Notes: generated by a model not told the origin, from the sequence alone. Counted from the stretch's first letter, positions 52,419 through 62,270 are shown. The stretch: 64,000 bases of DNA from Desulfobacteraceae bacterium (GCA_014237395.1 JABZFP010000018.1:1-64000), one strand, 5' to 3'. Program-made: numbers and translations.

Positions 52419-54098
52419 CTAACGGGTCAGCTGGCGGTACCGAATGCGTTTGGGCACAGCCGCATCGGCCCCCAGGCGCTGTTTGCGATCGGCATCGTAT
52501 TCCGACCAGTTGCCCTGGAAAAAGACCACCTGGCTGTCGCCTTCAAACGCCAGGATATGCGTTGCCAGGCGATCCAGGAACCAACGGTCGTGGCTGATGA
52601 CTACGGCACAGCCCCCGAAATTCTCCAGCGCCTCCTCCAGCGCCCTCAAGGTGTTCACATCCAGATCGTTGGTCGGCTCGTCCAGCAGCAGCACATTGGC
52701 GCCCTCCCGCAGCATCTTGGCCAGATGGACACGGTTGCGCTGGCCGCCGGAAAGCATGGACACCTTTTTCTGCTGCTCCTGCCCGGAAAAATTGAACCGG
52801 GCCACGTAGGCGCGGGAATTGACCTGCCGCTGGCCAAGGGCGATCTGGTCCGCCCCGCCGGTAATCTCTTCCCAGATGTTCTTTTCCCCATCCAGTTCCC
52901 GGTTCTGATCCACGTAGGCCAGTTTCACGGTTTCGCCCAGTCGGATCGTGCCGCTGTCCGGCGCTTCCTGTCCGGTAACCATTCTGAAAAGGGTGGTCTT
53001 GCCGGCGCCGTTGGGGCCGATCACGCCCACAATGCCCCCGGGAGGCAGACTGAAACTCATGTGCTCCACCAGCAGGCGCTCCCCATAGGCCTTGCGCACC
53101 TCATTTGCCTCGATGACAAGGTCGCCGAGCCGCGGTCCGGGGGGAATGAAGAGTTCGAGCTCTTTTTCCCGGGTTTCGGCTTCCTGGAACAACAGTTTTT
53201 CATAGGCGCTGATGCGCGCCTGACTCTTGGCATGGCGCCCTTTCGGCGACATGCGGATCCATTCCAGTTCACGCTCCAGCGTCTTTTGCCGGGTACTTTC
53301 CGTCTTTTCTTCCCGGCGCAAGCGTTCCTGTTTCTGCTCCAGCCAGCTGGAATAGTTGCCTTTCCAGGGAATACCTTGTCCCCGGTCCAATTCCAGAATC
53401 CAGCCAGCCACATTGTCCAGGAAATAGCGGTCATGGGTCACGGCAATGACGGTTCCCGCATACTGCTGCAGGTGATGCTCCAGCCAGGCCACGCTTTCCG
53501 CATCCAGATGATTGGTGGGTTCATCCAGCAGCAAAATATCGGGCTTCTTCAGCAGAAGGCGACAGAGCGCCACGCGGCGTCTTTCACCACCGGAGAGCAC
53601 CTTGACCGAGGTGTCGGCCGGCGGGCAGCGCAGGGCATCCATGGCCATCTCCAGCCGGGCCTCGAGATCCCAGGCATCCAGGGCATCCAGTTTCTCCTGA
53701 ACATCGCCCTGCCGCTGGATGAGCTTGTCCATGGCGTCGTCATCCATCGGTTCGGCAAACTGCAGGTTGATCGCCTCGAATTCCTTGAGCAGATCGGCGG
53801 TTTCCTGAACCCCTTCCTCCACCACCGCCCGCACGGTCTTGTCCACATCCACCAGGGGTTCCTGTTCGAGATAACCCACGGTGTAGCCTTCGGAGAGAAT
53901 GGTTTCCCCGTTGAATTCGGTGTCATGCCCGGCCATTATTTTCAATAGCGAGCTTTTCCCGCTGCCGTTCAGACCCAGCACGCCAATTTTGGCGCCGTAG
54001 AAATACGACAGGGAAATGTCTTTCAGGACCGGTTTCTTGTCGTAGAATTTACTGACGTTGATCATCGAATAGATGACTTTTTTAGTGTCTTGACTCAC
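52419..54098 (-). CDS. ettA: Energy-dependent translational throttle protein EttA (ABC-F)
   Basis: 559 residues from a GTG at 54098 (AGGAGATT upstream; the frame extends to 54317 without support), the usual EttA length. Two ATPase cassettes: LGLNGSGKSSLLKIMAGHD / VLSGGERRRVALCRLLLKKP / LLLDEPTNHLDAESVAWLE and IGPNGAGKTTLFRMVTGQE / SMLSGGQRNRVHLAKMLREG / LLLDEPTNDLDVN. The arm-type linker follows the first cassette. EttA binds the ribosomal E site and gates the first peptide bond by ATP/ADP ratio. Confidence 0.95.
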   Translation of the reverse strand: MSQDTKKVIYSMINVSKFYDKKPVLKDISLSYFYGAKIGVLGLNGSGKSSLLKIMAGHDTEFNGETILSEGYTVGYLEQEPLVDVDKTVRAVVEEGVQETADLLKEFEAINLQFAEPMDDDAMDKLIQRQGDVQEKLDALDAWDLEARLEMAMDALRCPPADTSVKVLSGGERRRVALCRLLLKKPDILLLDEPTNHLDAESVAWLEHHLQQYAGTVIAVTHDRYFLDNVAGWILELDRGQGIPWKGNYSSWLEQKQERLRREEKTESTRQKTLERELEWIRMSPKGRHAKSQARISAYEKLLFQEAETREKELELFIPPGPRLGDLVIEANEVRKAYGERLLVEHMSFSLPPGGIVGVIGPNGAGKTTLFRMVTGQEAPDSGTIRLGETVKLAYVDQNRELDGEKNIWEEITGGADQIALGQRQVNSRAYVARFNFSGQEQQKKVSMLSGGQRNRVHLAKMLREGANVLLLDEPTNDLDVNTLRALEEALENFGGCAVVISHDRWFLDRLATHILAFEGDSQVVFFQGNWSEYDADRKQRLGADAAVPKRIRYRQLTR

Positions 54099-54168
54099 TT
54101 TCGCTAATCTCCTCTGAGGGTGTTCCCGGCGATACGAAAACCGCCGTCGCCGGTGGTATAAAACCGTA

Positions 54169-55914
54169 TTATGGTACGCCACCGTAATGAAGTAAAAAAC
54201 CCATCCAGATCTGACCGCTGCCGTCGGCCGACGCACTGCGCTGCGACTCCAGGATACGCAGACCGGATGTGGACAGAAGGCAGGCCAGTTCGGATTGCTG
54301 CCAGAAGTAAAACACACGCCCCCGGCTATCGGTCGCAGCGCCCTCGCCTTCTTTCAGGGACAGATAAACGACGCGCCGGCAGGACGTAAGATTCAGTGCG
54401 CCAAGAATATTCGCAAGTGTGGCCGGCAGCATGTCATGCGGCACGTGCACCAATGCGCCGGACATCAGGATGGCATCCATCGCCAGCGGGGTGAAATCGT
54501 GCGTAGTGAAATCACCCTCGATAATGTCGCATCCGGCATGGCCCGCAGCCAGCTTTGCCAGTCCGGGTGACCGCTCGAAGCCGGTCACCGCCATGCCTTT
54601 ATCCCGCAGCCAGCGCAGGTCCCGCCCCGAACCGCAACCCACATCCAACACGCGGTCACCCGGCGCCAGGCGCCGGGCAAAAGCCCCCAGAAAGGGCTCC
54701 GGGTCGATGGCAACCGTTTCGTCATGGTAGGACTGGTAATGCTCATGGTAATAATCGTGCACAGCCGGGACACGCGGCTTCATTTCACCCGCGGCTTTTT
54801 GGCGGGTCCGCAGCCGATCCAGGGTAGAATCCAACTGAAGGTGAATCAATTCACCCATGCCAAGCTTGCCCCGGGCCCGGCCGTGGGCCAGGGCCGCCGT
54901 GACCGCATTGTGCGGGATGCGCGGCTGCCGTTCGGCGGGCTTGCGCTTCAGCGTCAGGGCCCCGGTCGGACAGGTGGTGACGCACAAACCGCAGCCGATG
55001 CAGCGGCCGGCGTCTAACACGACCCGGTCTTCGGCCAACGAAAGCGCCGCCATCTGACATCGCTCCAGGCAGACACCGCACCCACTGCAGACCGATCGAT
55101 CGGCATGGGCCGAAAACGCGGATGCCACCATGTCCGCCGGACGGGGATACGTCCGGAGCGTCCGCAGGACCCCGCAGCAGCAACCGCAGCACAGGCAGAT
55201 ATAATTGGCGGCCCGGGCATGCCCGGGCTGGACCACCAGACTCTTTTTATCGGCCAACTGAAGAATGGCAAGCGCTTCGGATGATGCGATGAACCGTCCG
55301 ATGTGATTGGCAACCATGTATTCCGCCGCCGTACCAAAAGACAGGCAGGTTTCCTCGGGGCGGTCACAGCCCTGCCCCACCATGGTGCGCTCTTTTCGGC
55401 AAATACAGGGACTCACCGCAAAAGTCCGGTGCCGGGCCAGCAGCGCCTCGGCCCGCTCGTAGGTCATTACCGCCAATTCCGGGCGGATACTGCGGTGAAC
55501 CGGAATCGTGCGCAACTGGGGCCGCTTCCAGGCCGTTTTCATCAGGGTGGGGATGTAGGCCTCCATGTCCTCGATCAACTCGGGGGTCAGTCGATTGACC
55601 TGAAACTCCCAGATGCCGACCACGAACTGGGCCGCCATGTAGGCAGCATGCCCGTTCTTACCCGTCACCCTGAAAATAAGCCCTTTGGACGCCATGGCTT
55701 CCAGGCGTTCGGCCGTGGCGGCTTCGCTTAACCCCGCCCGCCTGGCCACTACCCGGGATGGCTCCGGTATAACGGTCAGTTTCAATGCCAACGCGGCATC
55801 CTGTGACGTAAAAAGGCGCTGCAGGATGCGGAGTTCGACACCGCTCGCCGTCGCCGGATATCCGCCCGGCAGGTCGTCCAGGTGCCTTGCCAGTTGAGGA
55901 TAGACTGGATTCAT
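54169..55914 (-). CDS. Fusion: winged-helix, Cys-rich/ferredoxin and SAM methyltransferase
   Basis: 581 residues from the ATG at 55914; a TTG at 55974 would add 20. Layout: winged-helix-like about 45-85 (SRVVARRAGLSEAATAERLE AMASKGLIF); a Cys-rich stretch with Cys170, 172, 183 and 190 and CLCCGCCCG at 240-248; two [4Fe-4S] motifs at 276-286 (CSGCGVCLERC) and 305-315 (CIGCGLCVTTC); then a class I methyltransferase about 385-580 with motif I VLDVGCGSGRD (422-432) and DAILMSGALVHVP. The N-terminal 330 residues match a 4Fe-4S protein type common in Desulfobacterota (recall); the methyltransferase tail is unusual. No membrane segment: probably cytoplasmic. Confidence 0.82.
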   Translation of the reverse strand: MNPVYPQLARHLDDLPGGYPATASGVELRILQRLFTSQDAALALKLTVIPEPSRVVARRAGLSEAATAERLEAMASKGLIFRVTGKNGHAAYMAAQFVVGIWEFQVNRLTPELIEDMEAYIPTLMKTAWKRPQLRTIPVHRSIRPELAVMTYERAEALLARHRTFAVSPCICRKERTMVGQGCDRPEETCLSFGTAAEYMVANHIGRFIASSEALAILQLADKKSLVVQPGHARAANYICLCCGCCCGVLRTLRTYPRPADMVASAFSAHADRSVCSGCGVCLERCQMAALSLAEDRVVLDAGRCIGCGLCVTTCPTGALTLKRKPAERQPRIPHNAVTAALAHGRARGKLGMGELIHLQLDSTLDRLRTRQKAAGEMKPRVPAVHDYYHEHYQSYHDETVAIDPEPFLGAFARRLAPGDRVLDVGCGSGRDLRWLRDKGMAVTGFERSPGLAKLAAGHAGCDIIEGDFTTHDFTPLAMDAILMSGALVHVPHDMLPATLANILGALNLTSCRRVVYLSLKEGEGAATDSRGRVFYFWQQSELACLLSTSGLRILESQRSASADGSGQIWMGFLLHYGGVP

Positions 55915-55985
55915 GGGTATCGATTGGCCATCCGGATGTGATTTTTTAGACTCAGGCAAACATTCTCCACACAACGCGGGTGAGA

Positions 55986-56810
55986 TCAGCGCCAGAGAAT
56001 CTGGGGCGTGTTCCGGAGCGGCAAGCGTTGATACCGGTATTTCGGACGACCGACCATCATGGCCCCGAAAGGAACATGGCCATCCGGCAAGGCCAGGGCC
56101 TCCGTCAACGGCGGCCAGACATTGGCCGCCACATTGAAATAGCCGGCCCAGCAGGCGCCCAGCCCCATGGATGCCGCGACCAGTTCGAGATACGTCAGCG
56201 CAATGGTGGCCGCGGCCGGTGACGTGGGGTTGGCCTTGGCCGCATGGGCCACGATCAAATGAGGCGCACTGCGACAGATGCGATCATGGCCCTTTTCCCA
56301 GGCATCCACCACCATGTCCATATGCAGGGCTGCCGCCATCGGGTTCTTCTCATCGATAAGATGCCGCATCCAATCCGCCACGAGCCCGGCCAGGCGTTGA
56401 ACCTCTTCCGGCGCCTGCACCACCAGCCACTGGACCGGCTGATAATTATGGCCGGAGGGTGCGTGGCGGGCCACATCGATGAGGCGCAATAGGGTTTCCC
56501 GGTCCAGCAGATCCTTTTTATATCGACGGATTGAGCGTCGGGCCCTCAGGAACTGTTCCATCCCGACCGCATCCGGCAGGCGATCCCTTTCAATGGCCGG
56601 GCAGTCTTCCATCGCCATCGATGCGTGGCTCAAGGCGCCATGGGGACATACGGCAACACAGTGGCCGCAGTGAAGGCAGCGCTCGGCCCCACCCTCCACC
56701 AGGGTAGGATAGCCATCCTCTTCTTCCAGGGTTATGATCAGCGCCGGACAGACATCGGCGCAGATGCCGTCACGGTGACAACGCTCGCGATCGATCTGCA
56801 GCAGGGACAT
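55986..56810 (-). CDS. Nitroreductase with N-terminal ferredoxin domain
   Basis: 274 residues from the ATG at 56810 (AAGGAG upstream; the frame extends to 56930). Two ferredoxin motifs: CHRDGICADVCPAL and CLHCGHCVAVCPHG (about 11-55), the first with C-x5-C spacing. The nitroreductase domain follows (RARRSIRRYKKDLLDRETLL; ARHAPSGHNYQPVQWLVV; MGLGACWAGYFNVAANVWPP). FMN enzyme fed by an internal ferredoxin module; typical of strict anaerobes. 71 bases upstream of the fusion gene in the same direction. Confidence 0.9.
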   Translation of the reverse strand: MSLLQIDRERCHRDGICADVCPALIITLEEEDGYPTLVEGGAERCLHCGHCVAVCPHGALSHASMAMEDCPAIERDRLPDAVGMEQFLRARRSIRRYKKDLLDRETLLRLIDVARHAPSGHNYQPVQWLVVQAPEEVQRLAGLVADWMRHLIDEKNPMAAALHMDMVVDAWEKGHDRICRSAPHLIVAHAAKANPTSPAAATIALTYLELVAASMGLGACWAGYFNVAANVWPPLTEALALPDGHVPFGAMMVGRPKYRYQRLPLRNTPQILWR

Positions 56811-56960
56811 GGACAGGGTCTCCTTCCGAAAGAGGGGGTACGATAGAAAGTGGTCAGAGCCGCTCGGGATGCAGTCGCAGAAATTCGTTCGAAATTGCTT
56901 TGATTCGGCAAGACCATAGCGAATACGCATTCGGATGGCAATGCAATTCCTGCGGCAGCA

Positions 56961-58790
56961 TTAATCTCGCGGACGCTGGCGATAGCGGCCTTGAGCGGAG
57001 AGCACGGCCTTGCGCAGGCGGATGGAACGCGGGGTGACTTCCACCATTTCGTCTTCGCGGATAAAATGGATGGCGCGCTCCAGGGTCATGGGTTTTACCG
57101 GGGATAAAATAACGTTTTCATCACGCCCCGAGGCCCGCATGTTGGAGAGTTTCTTTTCTTTGCAGGGATTGGCGTTGATATCGTTGGCGCGGTTGTGCTC
57201 CCCGAAAACCATACCTTCATAGACCGGATCTCCGGGCGCGATAAAGAGCTGCCCCCGGGGCTCCAGGTTGAAAAGGGCATAGGCCACAGCCTGCCCCTGA
57301 CGGTCGGACACGATGGAACCGGTAAACCGGCTGGGGAAATCGCCGCGGTAGCTGTCGTAACCCTCGAAGTAGGTATTCAGAATCCCCGTGCCCTTGGTAT
57401 CCGTCAAAAACTCGTCGCGGTAGCCGATCAGGGCGCGGGCCGGGATGGTGAATTCCAGGCGCACGCGGCCGCTGCCATGATTGATCATGTTGGCCATCTG
57501 TCCCTTGCGGGCAGACAGCTTCTCGGTCACGATCCCCATGAAAGCTTCATCGCAGTCGATATAGAGATGTTCGATGGGCTCCAGCCGTTCTCCGTCCTTG
57601 TATTTATAGATCACCTCGGGCCGCCCCACTGTCAGTTCGAAGCCTTCCCGGCGCATGGTTTCGATCAGAATGGCCATCTGAAACTCGCCACGGCCCTTGA
57701 CCAGAAAAACGTCCCGACTCTCGGTCTCTTCCATCTGGATGGCCACGTTGCGTAGCGTCTCCTTGACCAGTCTTTCCCGGATCTTGCTGGACTGCACGAG
57801 TTTGCCTTCACGGCCGGCCAGAGGGGACGCATTGATGGTAAAGCGCATGGAAACGGTCGGTTCGTCCACGCTGATGCGGGGCAAGGCCATGGGCTTGTCC
57901 CGGGTGGCGATGGTGTCACCGATCTGGACCTCCTCGATGCCGGACAGCACGATAATGTCACCCGGTTCGGCCGTCTCCACCTCTTGCAGGGTCACACCGC
58001 TGTAGGTCTGCAGGCGGGAGACTTTCAACGGGCGATGGCTTTCGCCGGCGCCGATGCACACCAGGCTGTCCTTGTGCCGGGCCTTCCCGTTGGCCACCCG
58101 CCCGATGGCAAGACGTCCCAGGTAATCGGAGTAGCCTAAATCGGAGACCAGCATCTGAAAGGGGGCTTGGGGGTCGAAAAACGGCGCCGGGACCGCCGTG
58201 ATAATCAGGTCCAGCAGGGGGTGCAGATTCTGGCCCTTTTCTTCGGGCGTCTTCTGGGCCACCCCGTCGCGCCCGATGGCATAGAGATACGGGAAATCAA
58301 GCTGTTCTTCGCTGGCATCCAGGTCGATAAACAGGTCGTAGACCTTGTCCAGGATTTCTTCGGGGCGGGCATCTTTCCGGTCGATCTTGTTGATGACCAC
58401 GATGACCGTCAAACCGGCCGCCAGGGTTTTCTCCAGCACGAAACGCGTCTGGGGCAACGGGCCCTCGGAGGCGTCCACCAGCAGCAAAGCCCCATCGGCC
58501 ATGGAGAGCGCCCGCTCCACCTCGCCGCCGAAATCCGCATGGCCCGGGGTGTCGATAATGTTGATCTTGACGTCTTGCCAGACCACCGAACAGTTTTTCG
58601 CAGCAATCGTAATGCCGCGCTCCCGCTCCAGGTCCATGCTGTCCATGACGCGCTCGTCAACATCCTGGTTGTCACGGAAAAGTCCACTCTGCCGGAACAT
58701 GGCATCCACCAGGGTGGTTTTGCCGTGGTCGACATGGGCGATAATAGCGATATTGCGAATGGCATTATTTTGCTGCAAGCGTTCGGACAT
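56961..58790 (-). CDS. typA: Translational GTPase TypA/BipA
   Basis: 609 residues, standard length. G-domain motifs AHVDHGKTTLVDAMFRQSGL, DTPGHADFG and NKIDRKDAR; the elongation-factor-like C-terminus includes RGEFQMAILIETMRREGFEL and the BipA-specific CTD GRDENVILSPVKPMTLERAI HFI. Ribosome-binding GTPase involved in 50S assembly and stress adaptation. Monocistronic. Confidence 0.97.
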   Translation of the reverse strand: MSERLQQNNAIRNIAIIAHVDHGKTTLVDAMFRQSGLFRDNQDVDERVMDSMDLERERGITIAAKNCSVVWQDVKINIIDTPGHADFGGEVERALSMADGALLLVDASEGPLPQTRFVLEKTLAAGLTVIVVINKIDRKDARPEEILDKVYDLFIDLDASEEQLDFPYLYAIGRDGVAQKTPEEKGQNLHPLLDLIITAVPAPFFDPQAPFQMLVSDLGYSDYLGRLAIGRVANGKARHKDSLVCIGAGESHRPLKVSRLQTYSGVTLQEVETAEPGDIIVLSGIEEVQIGDTIATRDKPMALPRISVDEPTVSMRFTINASPLAGREGKLVQSSKIRERLVKETLRNVAIQMEETESRDVFLVKGRGEFQMAILIETMRREGFELTVGRPEVIYKYKDGERLEPIEHLYIDCDEAFMGIVTEKLSARKGQMANMINHGSGRVRLEFTIPARALIGYRDEFLTDTKGTGILNTYFEGYDSYRGDFPSRFTGSIVSDRQGQAVAYALFNLEPRGQLFIAPGDPVYEGMVFGEHNRANDINANPCKEKKLSNMRASGRDENVILSPVKPMTLERAIHFIREDEMVEVTPRSIRLRKAVLSAQGRYRQRPRD

Positions 58791-59490
58791 CGGAACTGTT
58801 TATCCTTATGTTGTCGTCGACACCAAAAATCGATCCCCAGCAGACCTTTCGTCAATGGGGATCATCCGTGGAAAAAACCATACATATGCATATGAAGAAT
58901 CAGGGCCTATACGTTATCAGGCGGCGTTTGTCCACAGGTATTCACCAAAGAGCACCGGCATCCACCGTGATTTCATGCGGCATCTGGATCAGGGCCGTGT
59001 CAACAAGGTTGCCGCATGCCCTGCCACCTGCCAATCCGGTTGACAATTTATACGAGACATTCCAGCAGGATATCGACCTCTTTTATCTTCCGACAAATCG
59101 AAATTGGTGAATAATTCGAGGCAAACACAAATCCTCGGAGGCCTTCCGCAGTGAGCCCGCGAAATAAACTGGCATGTTTCATGCTTTGTAACGGCTGTGA
59201 AGTGAACGTATTCGCTTTTATCGCCACAAGGCACCGTTTTTTACCCTGCAGACGATAGCGCCCGATTCCTCACAGCGACATTCGTATTCTCATTCTCGCA
59301 ACGACCCCACAGCATCGATTCTGCCAGACATCCTGGACACATCCAACCGGGTTTTCCGCCCGGATGACAGCGCAAGGCTTGTTCCCATAAAGCCAATTCG
59401 GCATCGGACATGGCCATCCCGGCAACGCCGCCAAGAATACCAAGGTGTTGCCTGTCTACCCCCATAACCCCCATCTAAAGGAGAAAGACA
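58791..59490. other. Long intergenic region
   Basis: About 700 bases upstream of typA and of the small exported-protein gene. The ORFs here have no ribosome sites or protein-like features. It contains the left copy of a 20-base inverted repeat (59197-59216). Confidence 0.5.
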
Positions 59491-59922
59491 ATGAAAACCT
59501 GTTTGAGCCTTTTGGTCGTCGCAATGATCCTTTGCTTTTATGCCCCGGCCTTTGGCGGTGATGGCAGCACGGCAGCGCTTCGTCATTACTACCAGGCCGC
59601 CATCGATCATGAAATCAAGAGTTGCCTGGAAAAGACGTCACTGCAAAATTCCCGGTCCGACCAGCTTCAACGCAAAGGCCACCTGGAAGCCAGTAAAGCA
59701 CGGTTTCTCATGACCAATCGCGACCATCTGGTGGACGAAATGGTGGAAAGCGACATTGAGCGCAAGCCATATAAAATTCAGCGCTTTTTGAACGAGCAAT
59801 TTCACTGCAACTGTTATGCCCCGAGGCAGGCCAGGGCCTTTTTCTGATGCGATAGCGCACCGGATGATGCATTGCACGTGATAATGCGGCCATACCGCTG
59901 GTAGCGAATACGTTCACTTCAC
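59197..59922. repeat. 20-bp perfect inverted repeats flanking a small gene
   Basis: GTGAAGTGAACGTATTCGCT at 59197-59216 and its exact reverse complement at 59903-59922. They are 686 bases apart and bracket the 59491-59847 gene. No transposase lies between. Confidence 0.65.
59491..59847 (+). CDS. Small exported protein of unknown function
   Basis: 118 residues, RBS AAAGGAG. Signal peptide ends near PAFGGD. Mature part: helical and charged (HEIKSCLEKTSLQNSRSDQL; SKARFLMTNRDHLVDEMVES) with three Cys (about 45, 105, 107; the last two as CNC). No domain recognised. Enclosed by the 20-bp inverted repeats. Confidence 0.6.
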   Translation: MKTCLSLLVVAMILCFYAPAFGGDGSTAALRHYYQAAIDHEIKSCLEKTSLQNSRSDQLQRKGHLEASKARFLMTNRDHLVDEMVESDIERKPYKIQRFLNEQFHCNCYAPRQARAFF

Positions 59923-60272
59923 GATTTTCAGCGGCATCCCATGAGTAGGTTACTTGAAACCAGTAGTTCCGATCCGTATGCCCCCAGGCATACGAAAGAA
60001 AACGCATACCGCTTTCGCGGTCATCTTCACGCGCGTGGGCACCTCAAACATCCTGTCAAATCAATAGGCGGGGCTGATCCCTGATTTTTTAATCATGCCG
60101 GAAAACACATGGTGGACTTGAATACGTTACGTTCAATTCTTACGTTCTTCGCTCATTTAGAATTCGCCCTTTGGTGATCATGCCTCAAAGCCGTTCGACA
60201 AACGGCAGGTTGACGAGCAAAACCAATTGCGCTAAAGCGGCGTTTTCAATACAAAGCGGATCAACAGCAACC

Positions 60273-60692
60273 ATGAAAAACGAAACTCCCAAAAAATGGC
60301 TGCCGGTACTGTTTTTTTCCCTGTCCGGCATCATATTCGGCACATCCCTGTACCTCATTACGACCGGCACGACGGCCGCCACAGCGCAAACGCCGGCGAC
60401 CGTGGCTTCCGCTGTCGATGCCCTGCCCTATCCGGACGCCCCCCGTGTCACGATGACCTTGAAACGGGACATCCGGCAACGCCTGGGCAAGCTGGACATC
60501 ATTTACCGGGGCGTTAAAAACCGAAACCTACGACTGGATGTGTATATCCTGGATCTGGATCCCCAGTATGCCTACCGGCGCACCATAGCACTATCTGAGG
60601 CCAGCGAGGGATTCCGGGTCGGGGGTGTGCGGCTTGAGCTTCTTTCCGCCCGGGATTCACGCGCCAAGATCATCTGGAACCGCAAGGGGTGA
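60273..60692 (+). CDS. Membrane-anchored protein of unknown function
   Basis: 139 residues from the ATG at 60273 (frame extends to 60171; no ribosome site is clear). N-terminal membrane helix FFSLSGIIFGTSLYLITTG followed by an Ala/Thr linker and a beta-rich periplasmic domain (MTLKRDIRQRLGKLDIIYRG; NLRLDVYILDLDPQYAYRRT). No Cys. It has some resemblance to small pilus/curli-type folds only in length; no family assigned. The gap 59848-60272 shows only the right inverted repeat. Confidence 0.55.
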   Translation: MKNETPKKWLPVLFFSLSGIIFGTSLYLITTGTTAATAQTPATVASAVDALPYPDAPRVTMTLKRDIRQRLGKLDIIYRGVKNRNLRLDVYILDLDPQYAYRRTIALSEASEGFRVGGVRLELLSARDSRAKIIWNRKG

Positions 60693-60864
60693 ATGCGAAA
60701 GCGGATTGAGGCCAGGATGCCAGAAATCCGCCAACCGCACCGGCGTTAGATCCGTGCGAAGCTATCGGCGGCTGGAAATTGGAAGGCCTGCGACAGAGAA
60801 TTGGCGGAAAGGCGATCACAATCCGGAGACATCGTGAAGGGACAACGCTACAAGGAGACGATCG

Positions 60865-61248
60865 TTATTCGCGGATGCGCTGATCCCAATCGAACTCGCG
60901 GGAGGTAACGCTGTCCTCCAGCCGACGGATACGCCGCTCCAGATTTTGGGCACGACGCCGAATACGCTGTGCGGCGCCTTCCCGGGAATGGACATAGCTG
61001 TCGTAGAATTCTTTTTCATCTGCATTCTCGATCGGACGCACCGGTTCCGGCTTCATCATCAGGGCCGCCAACAGATAGATGCCGGTCATCGGCCACAGTC
61101 CGGTAATAACCAAAGAAATCACCGCCAGAACCCGAATCCAGACCACATTCAGATCAAAATACGTGGCCAGCCCCCGGCACACGCCGAAAAGCATGCCTTT
61201 CCGGGATCGATACAAACCGTTGCGTTTAGGATAGCGCCTGTCAGCCAT
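60865..61248 (-). CDS. pspC: Phage shock protein C
   Basis: 127 residues, RBS GGAGAGG. PspC domain: LYRSRKGMLFGVCRGLATYF DLNVVWIRVLAVISLV with two membrane segments, then a charged helical tail (AAQRIRRRAQNLERRIRRLE DS). With PspB it senses inner-membrane stress and draws PspA from PspF. Overlaps pspB by 8 bases (61241-61248). Confidence 0.93.
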   Translation of the reverse strand: MADRRYPKRNGLYRSRKGMLFGVCRGLATYFDLNVVWIRVLAVISLVITGLWPMTGIYLLAALMMKPEPVRPIENADEKEFYDSYVHSREGAAQRIRRRAQNLERRIRRLEDSVTSREFDWDQRIRE

Positions 61249-61495
61249 GGCTCTTTGGCCCCCTCTCCTGATGCTCCATTAAAATGGTTTCCAGTGCCTC
61301 CACCCGCGCCTCCATCCGTGACAGCCCCTGGTAAATTTCCTGGATCATGCGGGCTTCCTCGCCCTGGGCTTCGCGGCTGCGAGCCGAAAGCCCACCATGC
61401 CTGAACTTCATGGCAAAGAGAATCGTGCCGCAAATGGTTCCCAGAATGAGCACAAGGCTACCGAAAACGATCATTAGCATCCAGACGGCCGTCAT
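61241..61495 (-). CDS. pspB: Phage shock protein B-like
   Basis: 84 residues: one N-terminal membrane helix (WMLMIVFGSLVLILGTICGT) and a cytoplasmic coiled coil (IYQGLSRMEARVEALETILM). This is the PspB form, partner of PspC. RBS GGGAG. Lies 61 bases after pspA. Confidence 0.85.
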   Translation of the reverse strand: MTAVWMLMIVFGSLVLILGTICGTILFAMKFRHGGLSARSREAQGEEARMIQEIYQGLSRMEARVEALETILMEHQERGPKSHG

Positions 61496-61556
61496 AAAAA
61501 TAGTACTCCCATAAAAGGATCAACCGCCCGAACGACGCTGACCCGGTCGTCGACCG

Positions 61557-62237
61557 TCAGGACGCCTGGGTCTTGTCAGGGGCATCCGAACGGGATTTAA
61601 GGGCGGTCAACTCGTTTTCGATATCATCGTCCGTCACGAGGTCTTCAAACGCCTGGTCCAGGTCCGGCCCGGCGCCATAGGAAACCAGGTCAGCCTCCGC
61701 TTCCATGCGATCAATGCGACGCTCCAGTTCCTCGAACTTGGCGATGGTTTCATGGTTCCCGGCACGCCGGATGTCCTCGCGCGCCCGGCGGGCGTTCTGG
61801 GCCCGCACATGGCGGTGAACCAGCATGCGCTGTTTTTCGCGGGCGGTATGCAGTTTGTTTTCCAATTGCTGGATATCATCATGGTACTGATTGATCAATT
61901 CGTCCTGCTCCCCTGATTCCACAAGGAGCCCTTCCGCCATACGGGTAAACCGCCGTTTTTCCACCAGGGCCTCGCGGGCGAGATCGTCACGCCCCTTCCG
62001 AACAGCCAACTGCGCGCGGCTGTCCCAATGGTGTTCCCGCTCCTGCACCTCCGACAGGCGCCGTCCGGTTTTTTTACGATCGGCAATGACACCGGCGCAG
62101 GCCGCCTTGAGTTCCACCAGCGTGTCCTCCATCTCCCGGATCATCAGCTTGATCAGTTTTTCCGGATCTTCGGCACGATCCAGCATGACGTTGATATTGG
62201 AACTGATGATGTCTCTGAAGCGCGTGAAAATTCCCAT
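61557..62237 (-). CDS. pspA: Phage shock protein A
   Basis: 226 residues from the ATG at 62237 (AGGAGGAG upstream). PspA/Vipp1 helices: FTRFRDIISSNINVMLDRAE, EKLIKLMIREMEDTLVELKA, and AHHVRAQ-type central coiled coil to FEELERRIDRMEAEADL. Oligomeric peripheral membrane protein that repairs membrane leakage and inhibits PspF when not engaged. It is the first gene of pspABC and lies divergent from pspF. Confidence 0.95.
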   Translation of the reverse strand: MGIFTRFRDIISSNINVMLDRAEDPEKLIKLMIREMEDTLVELKAACAGVIADRKKTGRRLSEVQEREHHWDSRAQLAVRKGRDDLAREALVEKRRFTRMAEGLLVESGEQDELINQYHDDIQQLENKLHTAREKQRMLVHRHVRAQNARRAREDIRRAGNHETIAKFEELERRIDRMEAEADLVSYGAGPDLDQAFEDLVTDDDIENELTALKSRSDAPDKTQAS

Positions 62238-62270
62238 GATCTCCTCCTGATTTGGTTTGTACGATAAGAC

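Noticed and set aside
52086..53948. 620-residue plus-strand ORF
   Set aside because: It is antisense to ettA, whose motifs are complete; the composition is that of a shadow frame in GC-rich DNA.
60120..60272. Longer start for the membrane-anchored gene at 60171
   Set aside because: The added residues are low complexity with no ribosome site; the ATG at 60273 sits directly before the membrane helix.
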